Shown here in pieces: positions 33,901 to 42,464 of a DNA stretch of 50,750 bases (positions are counted from its first letter, which is position 1; the number at the start of each line of letters is the position of its first letter). A program made the position numbers and the translations under genes. The notes below the pieces were generated by a model. The model was not told where the DNA came from. It was given only the letters and a program-made list of their open reading frames with translations, and did no database searches. The DNA is taken from the NCBI RefSeq assembly GCF_000482865.1, contig NZ_AXWW01000017.1, forward strand, positions 1 through 50,750, in the 5' to 3' direction. Origin of the DNA: Actinokineospora inagensis DSM 44258 (GTDB lineage Bacteria; Actinomycetota; Actinomycetes; Mycobacteriales; Pseudonocardiaceae).

Positions 33901-34857
33901 ATGGACAGCTACCCCGGACCCCAGCAGCAACCCCACCAGCAGCCCCCGCAGAACCCGCACCAGATCCCGCAGCAGCACCAGCAGCCGATGCCGTTGCTGA
34001 CGCACCCGCCGTACCCGGGTCACTCCGAACCCCCGCGCAGGCGGATCAGGCGCGGCGCGGTCGCGTTGGTCGCCGCGTCGGTGCTCGGTGCGGGCGCGAT
34101 CGGCGGGGTCGCGGGCGCGTTCCTCGGTACGAGCGACGCCGCCGCCCCGGTCGCCACCGTGAGCACCACCACAGCGGCCGCCGAGACCGCCTCGGCCACC
34201 ACGCCGACCGATGTCAGCGCCGTGGTCGCCAAGGTGATGCCGACCGTCGTGGAGATCACCTCGCGCACCTCGACCGCGGAGGACATCGGCTCGGGGGTGA
34301 TCCTCTCCAGCGACGGCAAGATCCTCACCAACAACCACGTCATCGACGGCGCCCGCGAGATCACCGTCTCCTTCTCCGACGGCAAGACCGCGTCCGCCCA
34401 GGTGGTGGGCACGGACGCCAACGCCGACCTGGCGGTCATCCAGGCCCAGGGCGTGTCCGGGCTCACCGCGGCCGAACTCGGCGACTCGTCCCAACTGCGG
34501 GTCGGCGACGAGGTCATCGCGATCGGCTCGCCCGCGGGCCTGCAGGGCACCGTCACCACCGGCATCGTCAGCGCGCTCGACCGCGACGTGACGATCCCGA
34601 CCGAGAGCCAGTCGACCCAGCGCGGCCTGCGCGGCGGCAGCACCGGCCAGGTCTCCTACAAGGCCATCCAGACCGACGCGTCCATCAACCAGGGCAACTC
34701 CGGCGGCCCGCTGTTCGACACCGCCGGGCGGGTCATCGGGATCAACTCGGCCATCTACTCGCCGGTGTCGTCGTCGGACGGCTCCGCGGGCAGCGTCGGC
34801 ATCGGGTTCAGCATCCCGATCAACACCGCGAAGGGGGTGGTCGCCAAGATCGGCTGA
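33901..34857 (+). CDS. Membrane-anchored trypsin-like serine protease (HtrA/S1C-like, no PDZ)
   Basis: 318 residues from ATG 33901. A Pro/Gln/His-rich cytoplasmic tail (1-45), a basic RRRIRRG, one membrane helix (about 51-77), an Ala/Thr linker, then a chymotrypsin-fold domain with the complete triad: His in LTNNHVIDG, Asp in NADLAVIQ, Ser in NQGNSGGPLFD. The protein stops right after the protease domain (NTAKGVVAKIG); the PDZ domain usual in HtrA/DegP relatives is missing. A strong terminator follows, so this looks like a genuine short form rather than a missed exon-like extension. Likely an extracytoplasmic protein-quality protease. Confidence 0.92.
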   Translation: MDSYPGPQQQPHQQPPQNPHQIPQQHQQPMPLLTHPPYPGHSEPPRRRIRRGAVALVAASVLGAGAIGGVAGAFLGTSDAAAPVATVSTTTAAAETASATTPTDVSAVVAKVMPTVVEITSRTSTAEDIGSGVILSSDGKILTNNHVIDGAREITVSFSDGKTASAQVVGTDANADLAVIQAQGVSGLTAAELGDSSQLRVGDEVIAIGSPAGLQGTVTTGIVSALDRDVTIPTESQSTQRGLRGGSTGQVSYKAIQTDASINQGNSGGPLFDTAGRVIGINSAIYSPVSSSDGSAGSVGIGFSIPINTAKGVVAKIG

Positions 34858-34878
34858 CACAGAAGCAACCGGGGACAT

Positions 34879-34907
34879 GGGACCGCGTAACCCCCGCGGT
34901 CCCTTTT
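34879..34907 (+). terminator. Rho-independent terminator of the HtrA-like gene
   Basis: GGGACCGCG (34879-34887) pairs perfectly with CGCGGTCCC (34895-34903) around a 7-nt loop, followed directly by TTTT. It starts 21 bp after the stop codon. The GntR gene converges from the other side. Confidence 0.85.
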
Positions 34908-34948
34908 CCGCTGTCCGGGGCCGGTTCCGGTCTGTCCGGAGTGGACGG

Positions 34949-35665
34949 TCACCGGACCAGGTAGCGGAACCCCTGCGACGCCGTCTCCCGTTCGATGGTG
35001 ACCTCCATGCGGTCGCTCACCAGCGTCGCCTCGTCGTCGACCAGCGGGTGGCCCTGACGGTCATAAGTCATCCTCGTGCTGCGCAAGCACAAGCACCCCA
35101 ACTCGACTCCCAACAACGGGGCAAGATCCGCTGTTACCGCTATCGGGCTCAGCTTCTCGGTAGCCCGAGCGGGTACGCGCCCACATCGCTCTGTCAGCAG
35201 GTGGTAGAGCGACTTCGAGCGGAAGTCCGCGTCCAGCAGCGCCGTCCCGATCTCCCCCGGTATCCGGGAAACCTGGTGCACCACCGGCGACGACCCGACC
35301 AGCCGGACCCGCTCGACCTCCAGCACCCTGTCGGCGTCGAGCCGGGTCGGCGCGGCCACCACCTCGGCGCGCAGCACGACCGTGGTCATCGCGATGCCCT
35401 GGACGGCGAGGTCGTCGACGATGCTGCCCAGGCCCGCGGCCGGGTAGGGCACCCGGTGCGCGCGGACGAAGGTGCCCTTGCCCGCGACCTGCTCGACCAC
35501 GCCCTCGTCCTCCAGAGCGCGTAGGGCCTGTCTCAGCGTCATCAGGCTGACCCCGTAGGCCTCGCTGAGCTCGCGCTGCGGCGGCAGGGGGCGGCCCGCG
35601 CGGAACTCGGCGGCGGCGATGCGGCGCAGCAGGTCGTCCTGGATCGCGACGTACTTGGGCGCCAC
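34949..35665 (-). CDS. GntR-family (HutC/UTRA type) transcriptional regulator
   Basis: 238 residues from GTG 35665, preceded by GGGAGG at 35672-35677. N-terminal winged HTH contains GRPLPPQRELSEAYGVSLMT and ends EQVAGKGTFVRAH. The UTRA effector domain follows with ERVRLVGSSPVVHQVSRIP and FRSKSLYHLLTERCG. Such regulators sense sugars, amino sugars or histidine-pathway metabolites. No obvious target operon is adjacent (trpA ends 100 bp upstream on the same strand), so its regulon cannot be predicted. Confidence 0.92.
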   Translation of the reverse strand: MAPKYVAIQDDLLRRIAAAEFRAGRPLPPQRELSEAYGVSLMTLRQALRALEDEGVVEQVAGKGTFVRAHRVPYPAAGLGSIVDDLAVQGIAMTTVVLRAEVVAAPTRLDADRVLEVERVRLVGSSPVVHQVSRIPGEIGTALLDADFRSKSLYHLLTERCGRVPARATEKLSPIAVTADLAPLLGVELGCLCLRSTRMTYDRQGHPLVDDEATLVSDRMEVTIERETASQGFRYLVR

Positions 35666-35768
35666 ACCGACCTCCCTGGGGATGTGCGCCCCACGGTACC
35701 CCGGTCGGGTTCCACTCAGGACCACGACTCTGGACCACAAGACCACTCGCGGTCGGGTCGCCGGATGA

Positions 35769-36527
35769 TCAGGCGGGTGCCAGCGCGGTGCGGAACTCGG
35801 AGATCAGCGCGGCGACCGAGCCGCCCGCGGCGATCCGGCGCATCACCGGGGCGCCGATGATGACGCCGTCGGCGGCGGTGACCAGCGTCGCGGCGTTCTC
35901 CGGGGTGGAGACACCGACGCCGACGAGGACGGGTTTCCCGGTGGCGGCCTTGGCCCGTTTGGCGATCACGGACGCGCTGTCGGCGAGGGTGGCGCGTTCG
36001 CCGGTGACACCCATGACTCCCATGGCATAGACGAATCCACGGGACTGGTCGCAAATGTGCTGGAGTCGGTCGTCGGGGGTGCTGGGCGCGGCGATAAGAA
36101 CGGTGACCACTCCGGCGGCATCGGCTGCCTGCGTCCACTCAGTGGCCTCTTCGACGGGCAAGTCCGCGAGCACGACACCGGTAACGCCGCTGTTGGCAAG
36201 CCGCTGTGCAAATGCTTCATGACCGTACCGGTGAACGAGGTTGTAGTACGTCATGACGACGAGCGGCACGGACCCGCGGTACCGGTCGAGGTCGCGGAAG
36301 ATGGTGTCCGGAGTGGTACCGCGTTCGAGCGCCCGCACGGACGCGGCTTGGATGACGGGACCATCGATCACCGGATCACTGAACGGGATTCCGATCTCGA
36401 CGGCGTCCGCGCCCGCGTCGACCGCCTCGTGCACGTAGTCCAACCAGTGCTCGTCTACGCCACCGGTGATGTATGGCACCAGGATGGGGTGGGGGACGGC
36501 GTTGAGGGTGGCCTCCAGGACGGTCAC
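35769..36527 (-). CDS. trpA: Tryptophan synthase alpha subunit
   Basis: 252 residues. Cleaves indole-3-glycerol phosphate to indole for the beta subunit. Motifs: [35 protein letters not shown] with the catalytic Glu and Asp, [35 protein letters not shown] and [15 protein letters not shown] 36527 overlaps the trpB stop by GTGA. The 36060-36320 part uses more rare codons than the ends of the gene. trpC and trpE are not adjacent: this is a stand-alone trpBA pair. Confidence 0.96.
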   Translation of the reverse strand: MTVLEATLNAVPHPILVPYITGGVDEHWLDYVHEAVDAGADAVEIGIPFSDPVIDGPVIQAASVRALERGTTPDTIFRDLDRYRGSVPLVVMTYYNLVHRYGHEAFAQRLANSGVTGVVLADLPVEEATEWTQAADAAGVVTVLIAAPSTPDDRLQHICDQSRGFVYAMGVMGVTGERATLADSASVIAKRAKAATGKPVLVGVGVSTPENAATLVTAADGVIIGAPVMRRIAAGGSVAALISEFRTALAPA

Positions 36528-37717
36528 TGGGCTTCCTTCCGTTGGGAGAGCAGGTCGCTGATCTGCTCCATGTCCTTGTCACCGCGACCGGACAGGTTGA
36601 CGAGGACGGTTGAACCGCGCGGGATAGACCTACCAACCTCGCGTAGGAGGTAGGCGAACGCATGGGCGGATTCCAGCGCCGGGATAAGACCCTCGGTCTG
36701 GCTGACGACCCGCACAGCGTCGAGGACCTCGTCGTCAGTCACGGACGGGTACGTCGCGCGGCCGATTTCGGCCAGGTGAGCGTGTTCTGGACCGATACCG
36801 GGATAGTCCAAACCGGCGGAGACGGACTCGGCTTCCAAGACCTGCCCGTAGGAGTCCTGCAGCAGCATGCTCTTGGAGCCGTGGACGACGCCGACGAGGT
36901 TGCCGCCGACGGCAGCGCCACCGGCCGCCTCTACTCCGACGAGTTCGGCGTCCGTGTCGGCGAAGCCCGCGAAGATGCCTGCGGCGTTGGACCCGCCTCC
37001 TACGCAGGCGACCACATGCGTCGGTGCAGCGCCGAGTTCCGCGCACTGGTGACGGGCCTCGTCGCCGATGACGCGTTGGAACTCACGCACCATCCACGGG
37101 TAAGGATGTGGGCCCAAGACAGAACCCATGCAGTAGTGGGTGTCTTCGACCGTGGCGACCCAGTGTCGTAGTGCCTCGTTGACGGAATCCTTCAAGGTAC
37201 GGCTACCTGAGCTGACCGGGACCACCGTCGCGCCCAGCAGTTCCATCCGGAACACGTTGAGCCGCTGCCGCTCGACGTCCACCTCCCCCATGTAGACGAC
37301 GCAGTCGAGGCCGAGCAGCGCGGCGACGGTCGCCGTGGCGACACCGTGCTGCCCGGCCCCGGTCTCCGCCAGCAGCCGCCGCTTGCCCATGCAACGGGCG
37401 AGCAGCGCCTGCCCCAGCACATTGTTGATTTTGTGCGAACCGGTGTGGTTGAGGTCTTCGCGTTTCACCAGGACGCGCACGCCGAGGTTCTCGGAAAGGC
37501 GGTGGCACTCGGTGACCGGGGTCGGCCTGCCGGTGTAGTCGCGCAGCAACGCGGCCAGGTCGGCGCGGAACCCCGGATCGGCCCAGGCGGTCCGGAACGC
37601 GACCTCCAGCTCCAGGCAGGCGGGCATAAGCGGCTCGGGGACGAAGCGCCCGCCGAAGCCACCGAAGAACCCGCGGCCGGACGGCGGGGCCATCGCTGAG
37701 GTGGTCATGGCAGCCAT
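36524..37717 (-). CDS. trpB: Tryptophan synthase beta subunit
   Basis: 397 residues, PLP enzyme joining indole and serine. Motifs: [35 protein letters not shown] (PLP lysine in SHK), [31 protein letters not shown], and [12 protein letters not shown] at the end; a canonical TrpB1, not the TrpB2 type. ATG 37717 has GGTGG upstream; ATG 37708 is an alternative. The promoter region contains three TTCTAG repeats. Codons in 36580-37200 are less GC-biased than in the N-terminal part. Confidence 0.96.
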   Translation of the reverse strand: MAAMTTSAMAPPSGRGFFGGFGGRFVPEPLMPACLELEVAFRTAWADPGFRADLAALLRDYTGRPTPVTECHRLSENLGVRVLVKREDLNHTGSHKINNVLGQALLARCMGKRRLLAETGAGQHGVATATVAALLGLDCVVYMGEVDVERQRLNVFRMELLGATVVPVSSGSRTLKDSVNEALRHWVATVEDTHYCMGSVLGPHPYPWMVREFQRVIGDEARHQCAELGAAPTHVVACVGGGSNAAGIFAGFADTDAELVGVEAAGGAAVGGNLVGVVHGSKSMLLQDSYGQVLEAESVSAGLDYPGIGPEHAHLAEIGRATYPSVTDDEVLDAVRVVSQTEGLIPALESAHAFAYLLREVGRSIPRGSTVLVNLSGRGDKDMEQISDLLSQRKEAQ

Positions 37718-37752
37718 GCTCGGCCACCGGGGCCGATCCGGTCAAGTAATTT

Positions 37753-37793
37753 GTTCTAGAACTCTTCTTATTTGACTTCTAGAGGTGTTCTAG
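37753..37793. promoter_or_regulatory. AT-rich promoter region with three TTCTAG repeats, upstream of trpB
   Basis: The perfect palindrome GTTCTAGAAC (37753-37762) is followed by ACTTCTAGAGGT (second TTCTAG at 37777) and GTGTTCTAGG (third at 37788). This stretch is among the most AT-rich of the window and lies 36-76 bp upstream of the trpB start, between trpB and the divergent TetR gene. Probably an operator set; the regulator is unknown. Confidence 0.5.
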
Positions 37794-37844
37794 GCGACGG
37801 GTCTGCGGGCGGCCTGCGCGACGACACGGGTCGTGCGACCATGC

Positions 37845-37881
37845 TGCAACGGTCGTGGCAAGAAGCACAACGATCGTTGCA
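37845..37881. promoter_or_regulatory. Two tandem operator palindromes upstream of the TetR gene
   Basis: TGCAACGGTCGTGGCA (37845-37860) and CACAACGATCGTTGCA (37866-37881) are versions of one near-palindrome; the second has the perfect core CAACGATCGTTG. Starts are 21 bp apart, about two helical turns, ending 17 bp before the TetR start codon. Likely autoregulatory sites. Confidence 0.65.
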
Positions 37882-37898
37882 CCCCCCGGGAGGTCCCC

Positions 37899-38492
37899 AT
37901 GGCCGACAAACGCCGCGCCGTCCTCGACGGCGCCCTCGCCACCTTCGCCAGGGACGGTTACACCCGGGCGGGCATGGACGCGATCTCCGCGGCCGCCGGG
38001 GTGTCCACCCGCACCATCTACAACCACTTCACCGACAAGGCGGCCCTGTTCGAGGCGGTCATCCAACACAGCGCCGCCCAGGTCGCCGCGGAGCAGGTCG
38101 CGGTGATCGACCGGCACCTGACCAAGGTCACCGATCTGGAGGCCGACCTGGTCGAGTTCGCGCACGCCCTCGCCGGGACGGCCGACCGGTTCGCCGACCA
38201 CTTCGCACTGGTGCGCCAGATCAACGCCGATCTCGGCCACATCCCCGCCGCCGCCGTCGCCGCGTGGCAGGAGACCGGGCCACTCCGGGTGCACCGCGCC
38301 CTCGCCGACCGGCTGGGCGCCTTGGCGGAGCGGGGCCTGCTCGACATCGGGGACCCACGGCGCGCGGCGGTGCACTTCATGCTGCTGGTGTCGGTCGACA
38401 ACCCCTCCACCCGGACGCCGCTAGACGCCGACCACGACGCTCTGGTACGGGCTGGGGTGCGCGCTTTCCTGTACGGGTACCAGCGCACATGA
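37899..38492 (+). CDS. TetR-family transcriptional regulator
   Basis: 197 residues from ATG 37899 with GGGAGGT at 37888-37894. HTH at about 5-50: AVLDGALATFARDGYTRAGM, AAAGVSTRTIYNHFTDKAALF. The C-terminal domain (AAVHFMLLVSVDNPSTRTP) resembles the TetR_C region common in actinobacterial AcrR-like repressors. Two operator-like palindromes precede it. It is divergent from trpBA; control of trpBA is possible but the TTCTAG repeats near trpB differ from its own operators. Confidence 0.92.
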   Translation: MADKRRAVLDGALATFARDGYTRAGMDAISAAAGVSTRTIYNHFTDKAALFEAVIQHSAAQVAAEQVAVIDRHLTKVTDLEADLVEFAHALAGTADRFADHFALVRQINADLGHIPAAAVAAWQETGPLRVHRALADRLGALAERGLLDIGDPRRAAVHFMLLVSVDNPSTRTPLDADHDALVRAGVRAFLYGYQRT

Positions 38493-38515
38493 TCCCCGGC
38501 CGGGTAATCCGGACT

Positions 38516-38537
38516 GTTCACCCGGAAGCCATCCAAC
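38516..38537 (+). promoter_or_regulatory. Possible PHO box upstream of the secreted phosphoesterase
   Basis: GTTCACCCGGA (38516-38526) matches the 11-bp direct-repeat unit of the streptomycete PhoP box; the adjoining AGCCATCCAAC is only a weak second unit. A separate 9-bp inverted repeat CGTTCGGGA/TCCCGAACG (38560-38568, 38588-38596) lies between it and the gene. Tentative. Confidence 0.35.
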
Positions 38538-38625
38538 AGTGCGGAACGCCGGTGGTGATCGTTCGGGACGGGCCAGCAGGGTGGGTTTCCCGAACGGACA
38601 CAACCGCACAGGGAAGGGCTTCGAC

Positions 38626-40041
38626 ATGCCCAGTCGCAGAGCGAGGCGGACGACGCGGGTCGCCGTGGCGGCAGCCGGGGCGTTGAGCGTGACAGCGGCC
38701 GTCCTGGTCGCCGTCGCGTCGGCACCGGAAGCGGCCGCGGCGGCCACGACCTTCACCCCCGTCGCCGACACCTACGTGGACAACAGCGCAACCGGCACCA
38801 ACTACGGCACCTCCGGCCAGCTCGGCGTGGACAACTCGCCGGTGAAGCGGATCTTCCTCCGGTTCACCGTCAGCGGGCTGTCCGCGTCCGTCACCAACGC
38901 CAAGTTGCGCCTGCACACCGACGACGTCAGCGGGTCGAACAGCCCGGCGGGCGGCACGGCCAGGGTGCTGTCCGACAACACCTGGTCCGAGACCGGCACC
39001 ACCTGGTCGAACCAGCCCGCCGTCGACGGCGCCACCCTGACGTCGCTGGGCGCGGTCAACCGCAACGCGTGGTACGAGCTTGACGTGACGAGCGCGATCA
39101 CCGGCAACGGCACGTTCAGCCTCGCCGTCACCTCCACCAACAGCGACGGCGCCGACTACGACTCGCGCGAGTCGGGCTCGACGACCGCGCCGCAACTGGT
39201 AGTCACGACCAACGCCACCACCACCACGACCCCTCCCACCACAAACCAGCCGTCCGCGGACCCTGTGCTTGTTGGCGCGGGCGACATCTCGGACTCAGGC
39301 TCCGGCGACACCGCCACGGCCGCGTTGCTCGACAACATCCCCGGCACGGTCTTCACCGCCGGCGACAACGTCTACGACAACGGCACCGCGAGCGAGTTCA
39401 ACACCTACTACAACCCGACATGGGGCAGGCACAAGGCCCGCACCAAGCCGTCCCCGGGCAACCACGACTACAACACGTCCAACGCGTCCGGTTACTTCGG
39501 CTACTTCGGTTCGCTGGCAGGCCCGGCCAACCGCGGCTACTACTCGTACGACCTCGGCAACTGGCACATCGTGTCGCTGGACAGCGAGATCACGAAGTCG
39601 GCGGGCTCGCCGCAGGAGCAGTGGCTGCGCGCGGACCTCGCGGCCAGCACCAAGCCGTGCACCCTGGCCTACTGGCACAAGCCGCGGTGGACCTCCGGCT
39701 CCAACCACGCCCCCGACACCACGGCAACCCCACTGGTGCAGGCGCTCTACGACTACAACGCCGAGGTCATCGTCACCGGCCACAACCACCAGTACGAGCG
39801 GTTCGCGCCGATGAACCCGAGCGGCACCGCCGACTCGGCCCGCGGCCTCCGCGAGTTCGTGGCAGGCATGGGCGGCGCGGGGTTCTACGGGTTCGGCACC
39901 ATCCAGCCCAACAGCGAGGCGCGCAACAACAACACCCACGGCGTGCTCAAGTTCACCCTGCACGCCAACAGCTACGACTGGCAGTTCGTCCCCGAGGCAG
40001 GCAAGACGTACGCCGACAGCGGTACCGGCAACTGTCATTGA
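38626..40041 (+). CDS. Secreted metallophosphoesterase with N-terminal CBM96-like domain
   Basis: 471 residues from ATG 38626 (GGGAAGGG upstream). Signal peptide to about residue 40 (basic RRARRTTR, hydrophobic core, AAAAA). Residues about 42-205 form a DNRLRE/CBM96-like beta domain (DTYVDNSATGTNYGTSGQL, FLRFTVSG, WYELDVTSAI). After a Thr/Pro linker (207-222) comes a metallophosphoesterase domain with metal-ligand motifs GAGDISDSG, FTAGDNVYDN, SPGNHDY and TGHNHQYER. An extracellular purple-acid-phosphatase-like or alkaline-phosphatase-type hydrolase. The upstream half PHO box would fit a phosphate-starvation role. Confidence 0.94.
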   Translation: MPSRRARRTTRVAVAAAGALSVTAAVLVAVASAPEAAAAATTFTPVADTYVDNSATGTNYGTSGQLGVDNSPVKRIFLRFTVSGLSASVTNAKLRLHTDDVSGSNSPAGGTARVLSDNTWSETGTTWSNQPAVDGATLTSLGAVNRNAWYELDVTSAITGNGTFSLAVTSTNSDGADYDSRESGSTTAPQLVVTTNATTTTTPPTTNQPSADPVLVGAGDISDSGSGDTATAALLDNIPGTVFTAGDNVYDNGTASEFNTYYNPTWGRHKARTKPSPGNHDYNTSNASGYFGYFGSLAGPANRGYYSYDLGNWHIVSLDSEITKSAGSPQEQWLRADLAASTKPCTLAYWHKPRWTSGSNHAPDTTATPLVQALYDYNAEVIVTGHNHQYERFAPMNPSGTADSARGLREFVAGMGGAGFYGFGTIQPNSEARNNNTHGVLKFTLHANSYDWQFVPEAGKTYADSGTGNCH

Positions 40042-40056
40042 TGTAGAGGCTGTCCT

Positions 40057-40083
40057 GCTGCCGGGCCTCTATGGCCCGGCAGC
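40057..40083 (+). terminator. Hairpin terminator after the phosphoesterase gene
   Basis: GCTGCCGGGCC pairs perfectly with GGCCCGGCAGC around the 5-nt loop TCTAT, 16 bp after the stop codon. An outer GAGG/CCTC pairing extends it. There is no long T-run, as is common for terminators in high-GC actinomycetes. Confidence 0.75.
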
Positions 40084-40104
40084 ACCTCTTCTGGAGGTTT
40101 GCGC

Positions 40105-41346
40105 GTGTACCTGTCTACGGTCAGTCGACCTGAGGTGAACGCCGTGTCCGGCCGCAGAGCGCGGGTGAGCGGCAATGTCTTCGCGCTCGGGGCGGTCAGT
40201 CTCATCACCGACATCTCGTCCGAGATGGTCACGGCCGTCTTACCGCTGTATCTCGTTGTGGGACTGAGCATGACCCCGCTCGCTTATGGCGCTCTCGACG
40301 GTCTCTACACCGGTGCCACAGCGCTCTTACGCCTTGTGGGTGGTTACGTCGCAGACCGCACCAGACACCGGAAAGCGGTGGCCGGCCTCGGATACGGCCT
40401 CGCGGCGGTGGCGAAGCTGGGGCTGATCACGGCGGGTACCTCGGGCACGGCGATCGGGTTGGCGATCACGGCGGACCGGGCGGGCAAGGGCTTGCGCACC
40501 GGGCCACGGGACGCGCTGATCACCCTGTCCAGCCCCGAGCAGCACCTGGGGCGGGCGTTCGGGGTGCACCGCACGATGGACGCCATGGGCGCGTTCGCCG
40601 GACCGTTGGCCGCGATCGCGGTGTTGTGGTGGGCAGGGTCGCAGGCGTTCAACGCGGTGTTCTTCACCAGTTTCGTAGTGGCCGCGTTCGGTGTTGTGGT
40701 GCTGGTGCTGTTCGTGCAAGACCGCCGAGAAGACGTACCGGCGAAAGCAGTGTCACCGCGCGCGGCGTTCGGCCTGTTGCGGCATAAGGGGGTCGGTGGC
40801 CTCCTGCTGGCGGCATCCCTGCTCGGACTGGTGACGGTGGGCGACGGGTTCGTCTACCTGTTGCTGCAGAAGCGCGGTGAACTGTCCATGGGGTGGTTCC
40901 CAATCCTTGCCGTCGGGACCAGCTTGGTCTACCTGCTGCTCGCTACACCTATCGGCGTCTTGGCCGACAAGATCGGTCGCGCGAAGGTGATGCTTACCGG
41001 CTACGGCGCGCTTGCCGTCGTCTATGCCGCGTTGCTCGGTCCTGTGAACGGTCTCCCACTCGTAATCCTGGTTCTTGTCCTGTACGGCTTCTTCTACGCG
41101 TGCACCGACGGGATGCTGATGGCGCTGGCTGGTCGGGTGTTGCCGAAGTCGTTGAAGGCGACGGGGATGTCGTTGGTGCAGACCGGGCAGGCAGTGGCGT
41201 ACCTGGGGTCCTCGGTCTTGTTCGGACTGTCGTGGCAGTTATGGGGGTCGGCGGTGGCGTGCGCTGCTGCTGGGGGCGCTGTCGTCGTCACCATCGTCAC
41301 CACCGCGGTGATCTTCGCGCGGGTCAACCGGAGCGTGCAGCCATGA
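40105..41346 (+). CDS. MFS transporter
   Basis: About 413 residues with roughly 12 hydrophobic segments. The MFS signature loop is GGYVADRTRHRKAVAG between helices 2 and 3, with a second version GVLADKIGRAKVMLTG in the C-half. SLITDISSEMVTAVLPLYL is typical of drug/metabolite efflux members. GTG 40105 is 7 bp after GGAGG (40093-40097); a TTG at 40099 is too close. Two TTA codons are in frame (40240, 40327), and codons in 40200-40340 and 40870-41100 are unusually AT-rich. Its stop overlaps the next gene by ATGA, so it works with the beta-propeller protein. Confidence 0.9.
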   Translation: MYLSTVSRPEVNAVSGRRARVSGNVFALGAVSLITDISSEMVTAVLPLYLVVGLSMTPLAYGALDGLYTGATALLRLVGGYVADRTRHRKAVAGLGYGLAAVAKLGLITAGTSGTAIGLAITADRAGKGLRTGPRDALITLSSPEQHLGRAFGVHRTMDAMGAFAGPLAAIAVLWWAGSQAFNAVFFTSFVVAAFGVVVLVLFVQDRREDVPAKAVSPRAAFGLLRHKGVGGLLLAASLLGLVTVGDGFVYLLLQKRGELSMGWFPILAVGTSLVYLLLATPIGVLADKIGRAKVMLTGYGALAVVYAALLGPVNGLPLVILVLVLYGFFYACTDGMLMALAGRVLPKSLKATGMSLVQTGQAVAYLGSSVLFGLSWQLWGSAVACAAAGGAVVVTIVTTAVIFARVNRSVQP

Positions 41347-42314
41347 TGAGCATCAAGTCGAAGATCCTGACCGCGCTCGGCGCCGCTGTCGTGCTCGGTG
41401 GGGCCGCCGTGTTCTACGTCGCCGAGTCCGCGCCCGCCGAGGTAGTGCTACCGGACAACGTGTCCGAGGTGACGCAATCCGGCGCGACCATGCAGGTCCT
41501 CACCAACGGCGTCTTGTCCACGGTGTCGGCGGCGGACACGCGCGGCCCGCGGCACCTCACCAACCGGAAGTGCGACCGCGCGTACACCTCGGCGGGCACC
41601 GTCGTCTGTCTGCTGCCCGTGGACGCGCTCGTCGGGACCAAGCTGGTGGTGCTCGACAACAAGTTGACCGAACGGAAGACGGTCCCGCTGACCGGTTTCC
41701 CGAACCGGTTGAAGGTGTCGGGCAGCGGCCGGATGGTGTCGTGGACGGTGTTCCTCGACGGTCACTCGTACGCCACCACGGGCTTCTCCACACAAACCGG
41801 CATCCTTGACACCCAAAGCGGTACGGTCGTCCACTCGCTGGAAGAGTTCGCCCCTACCGTGGACGGTAGGCCCTACAAAGCTGCTGACATCAACTTCTGG
41901 GGCGTCACCTTCGCCTCTGATGACAACCGCTTCTACGCCACCATGTCCACCGGCGGTAAGCGCTACCTGGTCCAAGGGGACTTCGCGCGTAAGACGGTCC
42001 GCACGCTCACTACGAACGTGGAGTGCCCGTCGCTGTCTCCGGACGGTAAGCGCATCGCGTACAAGTCAGCCATCGACGCAGACCCCAAGAAGGGTTGGCG
42101 ACTGTCAGTGATGGACCTGTCCACGCTGCGCAGCACCCCGCTGGCCGAGACGCACAGCGTCGACGACCAGGCCATCTGGCTCGACAACGCGACCGTCGGG
42201 TACGGACTCCAGCGCGACGACGGCACGAACGACGTCTGGTCAGTCCCCGCCGACGGCCCCGGCCAGCCGAAACTCCTGATCGAGGGAGCCAACTCACCGT
42301 CGCCGCCTGCCTAG
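41343..42314 (+). CDS. Membrane-anchored TolB-like beta-propeller protein
   Basis: 323 residues from ATG 41343 (ATG 41346 also possible). One N-terminal membrane helix (ILTALGAAVVLGGAAVFYVA), then an extracytoplasmic region with WD/TolB-like blades such as ECPSLSPDGKRIAYKS and SVDDQAIWLDNATVGYG, and two cysteines (NRKCDRA, VVCLLP). Function unknown. Overlaps the MFS gene by 4 bp, which implies a joint function in export or sensing. The 150 bp after it, up to rocD, contain no gene. Confidence 0.85.
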   Translation: MMSIKSKILTALGAAVVLGGAAVFYVAESAPAEVVLPDNVSEVTQSGATMQVLTNGVLSTVSAADTRGPRHLTNRKCDRAYTSAGTVVCLLPVDALVGTKLVVLDNKLTERKTVPLTGFPNRLKVSGSGRMVSWTVFLDGHSYATTGFSTQTGILDTQSGTVVHSLEEFAPTVDGRPYKAADINFWGVTFASDDNRFYATMSTGGKRYLVQGDFARKTVRTLTTNVECPSLSPDGKRIAYKSAIDADPKKGWRLSVMDLSTLRSTPLAETHSVDDQAIWLDNATVGYGLQRDDGTNDVWSVPADGPGQPKLLIEGANSPSPPA

Positions 42315-42464
42315 TGGCAGGTACGTTCGTGGCGGCGAACTCAGCCACCAACCGCGATTGTGACGCAACGGATCGCCGTTTGGCTCGCTAATGGCGCAAT
42401 GACCACTCGCCAGAAGCAATGGCCAGCGGATGAAATCGCCATCACCTGGTCTTAGCCTGGGTCC

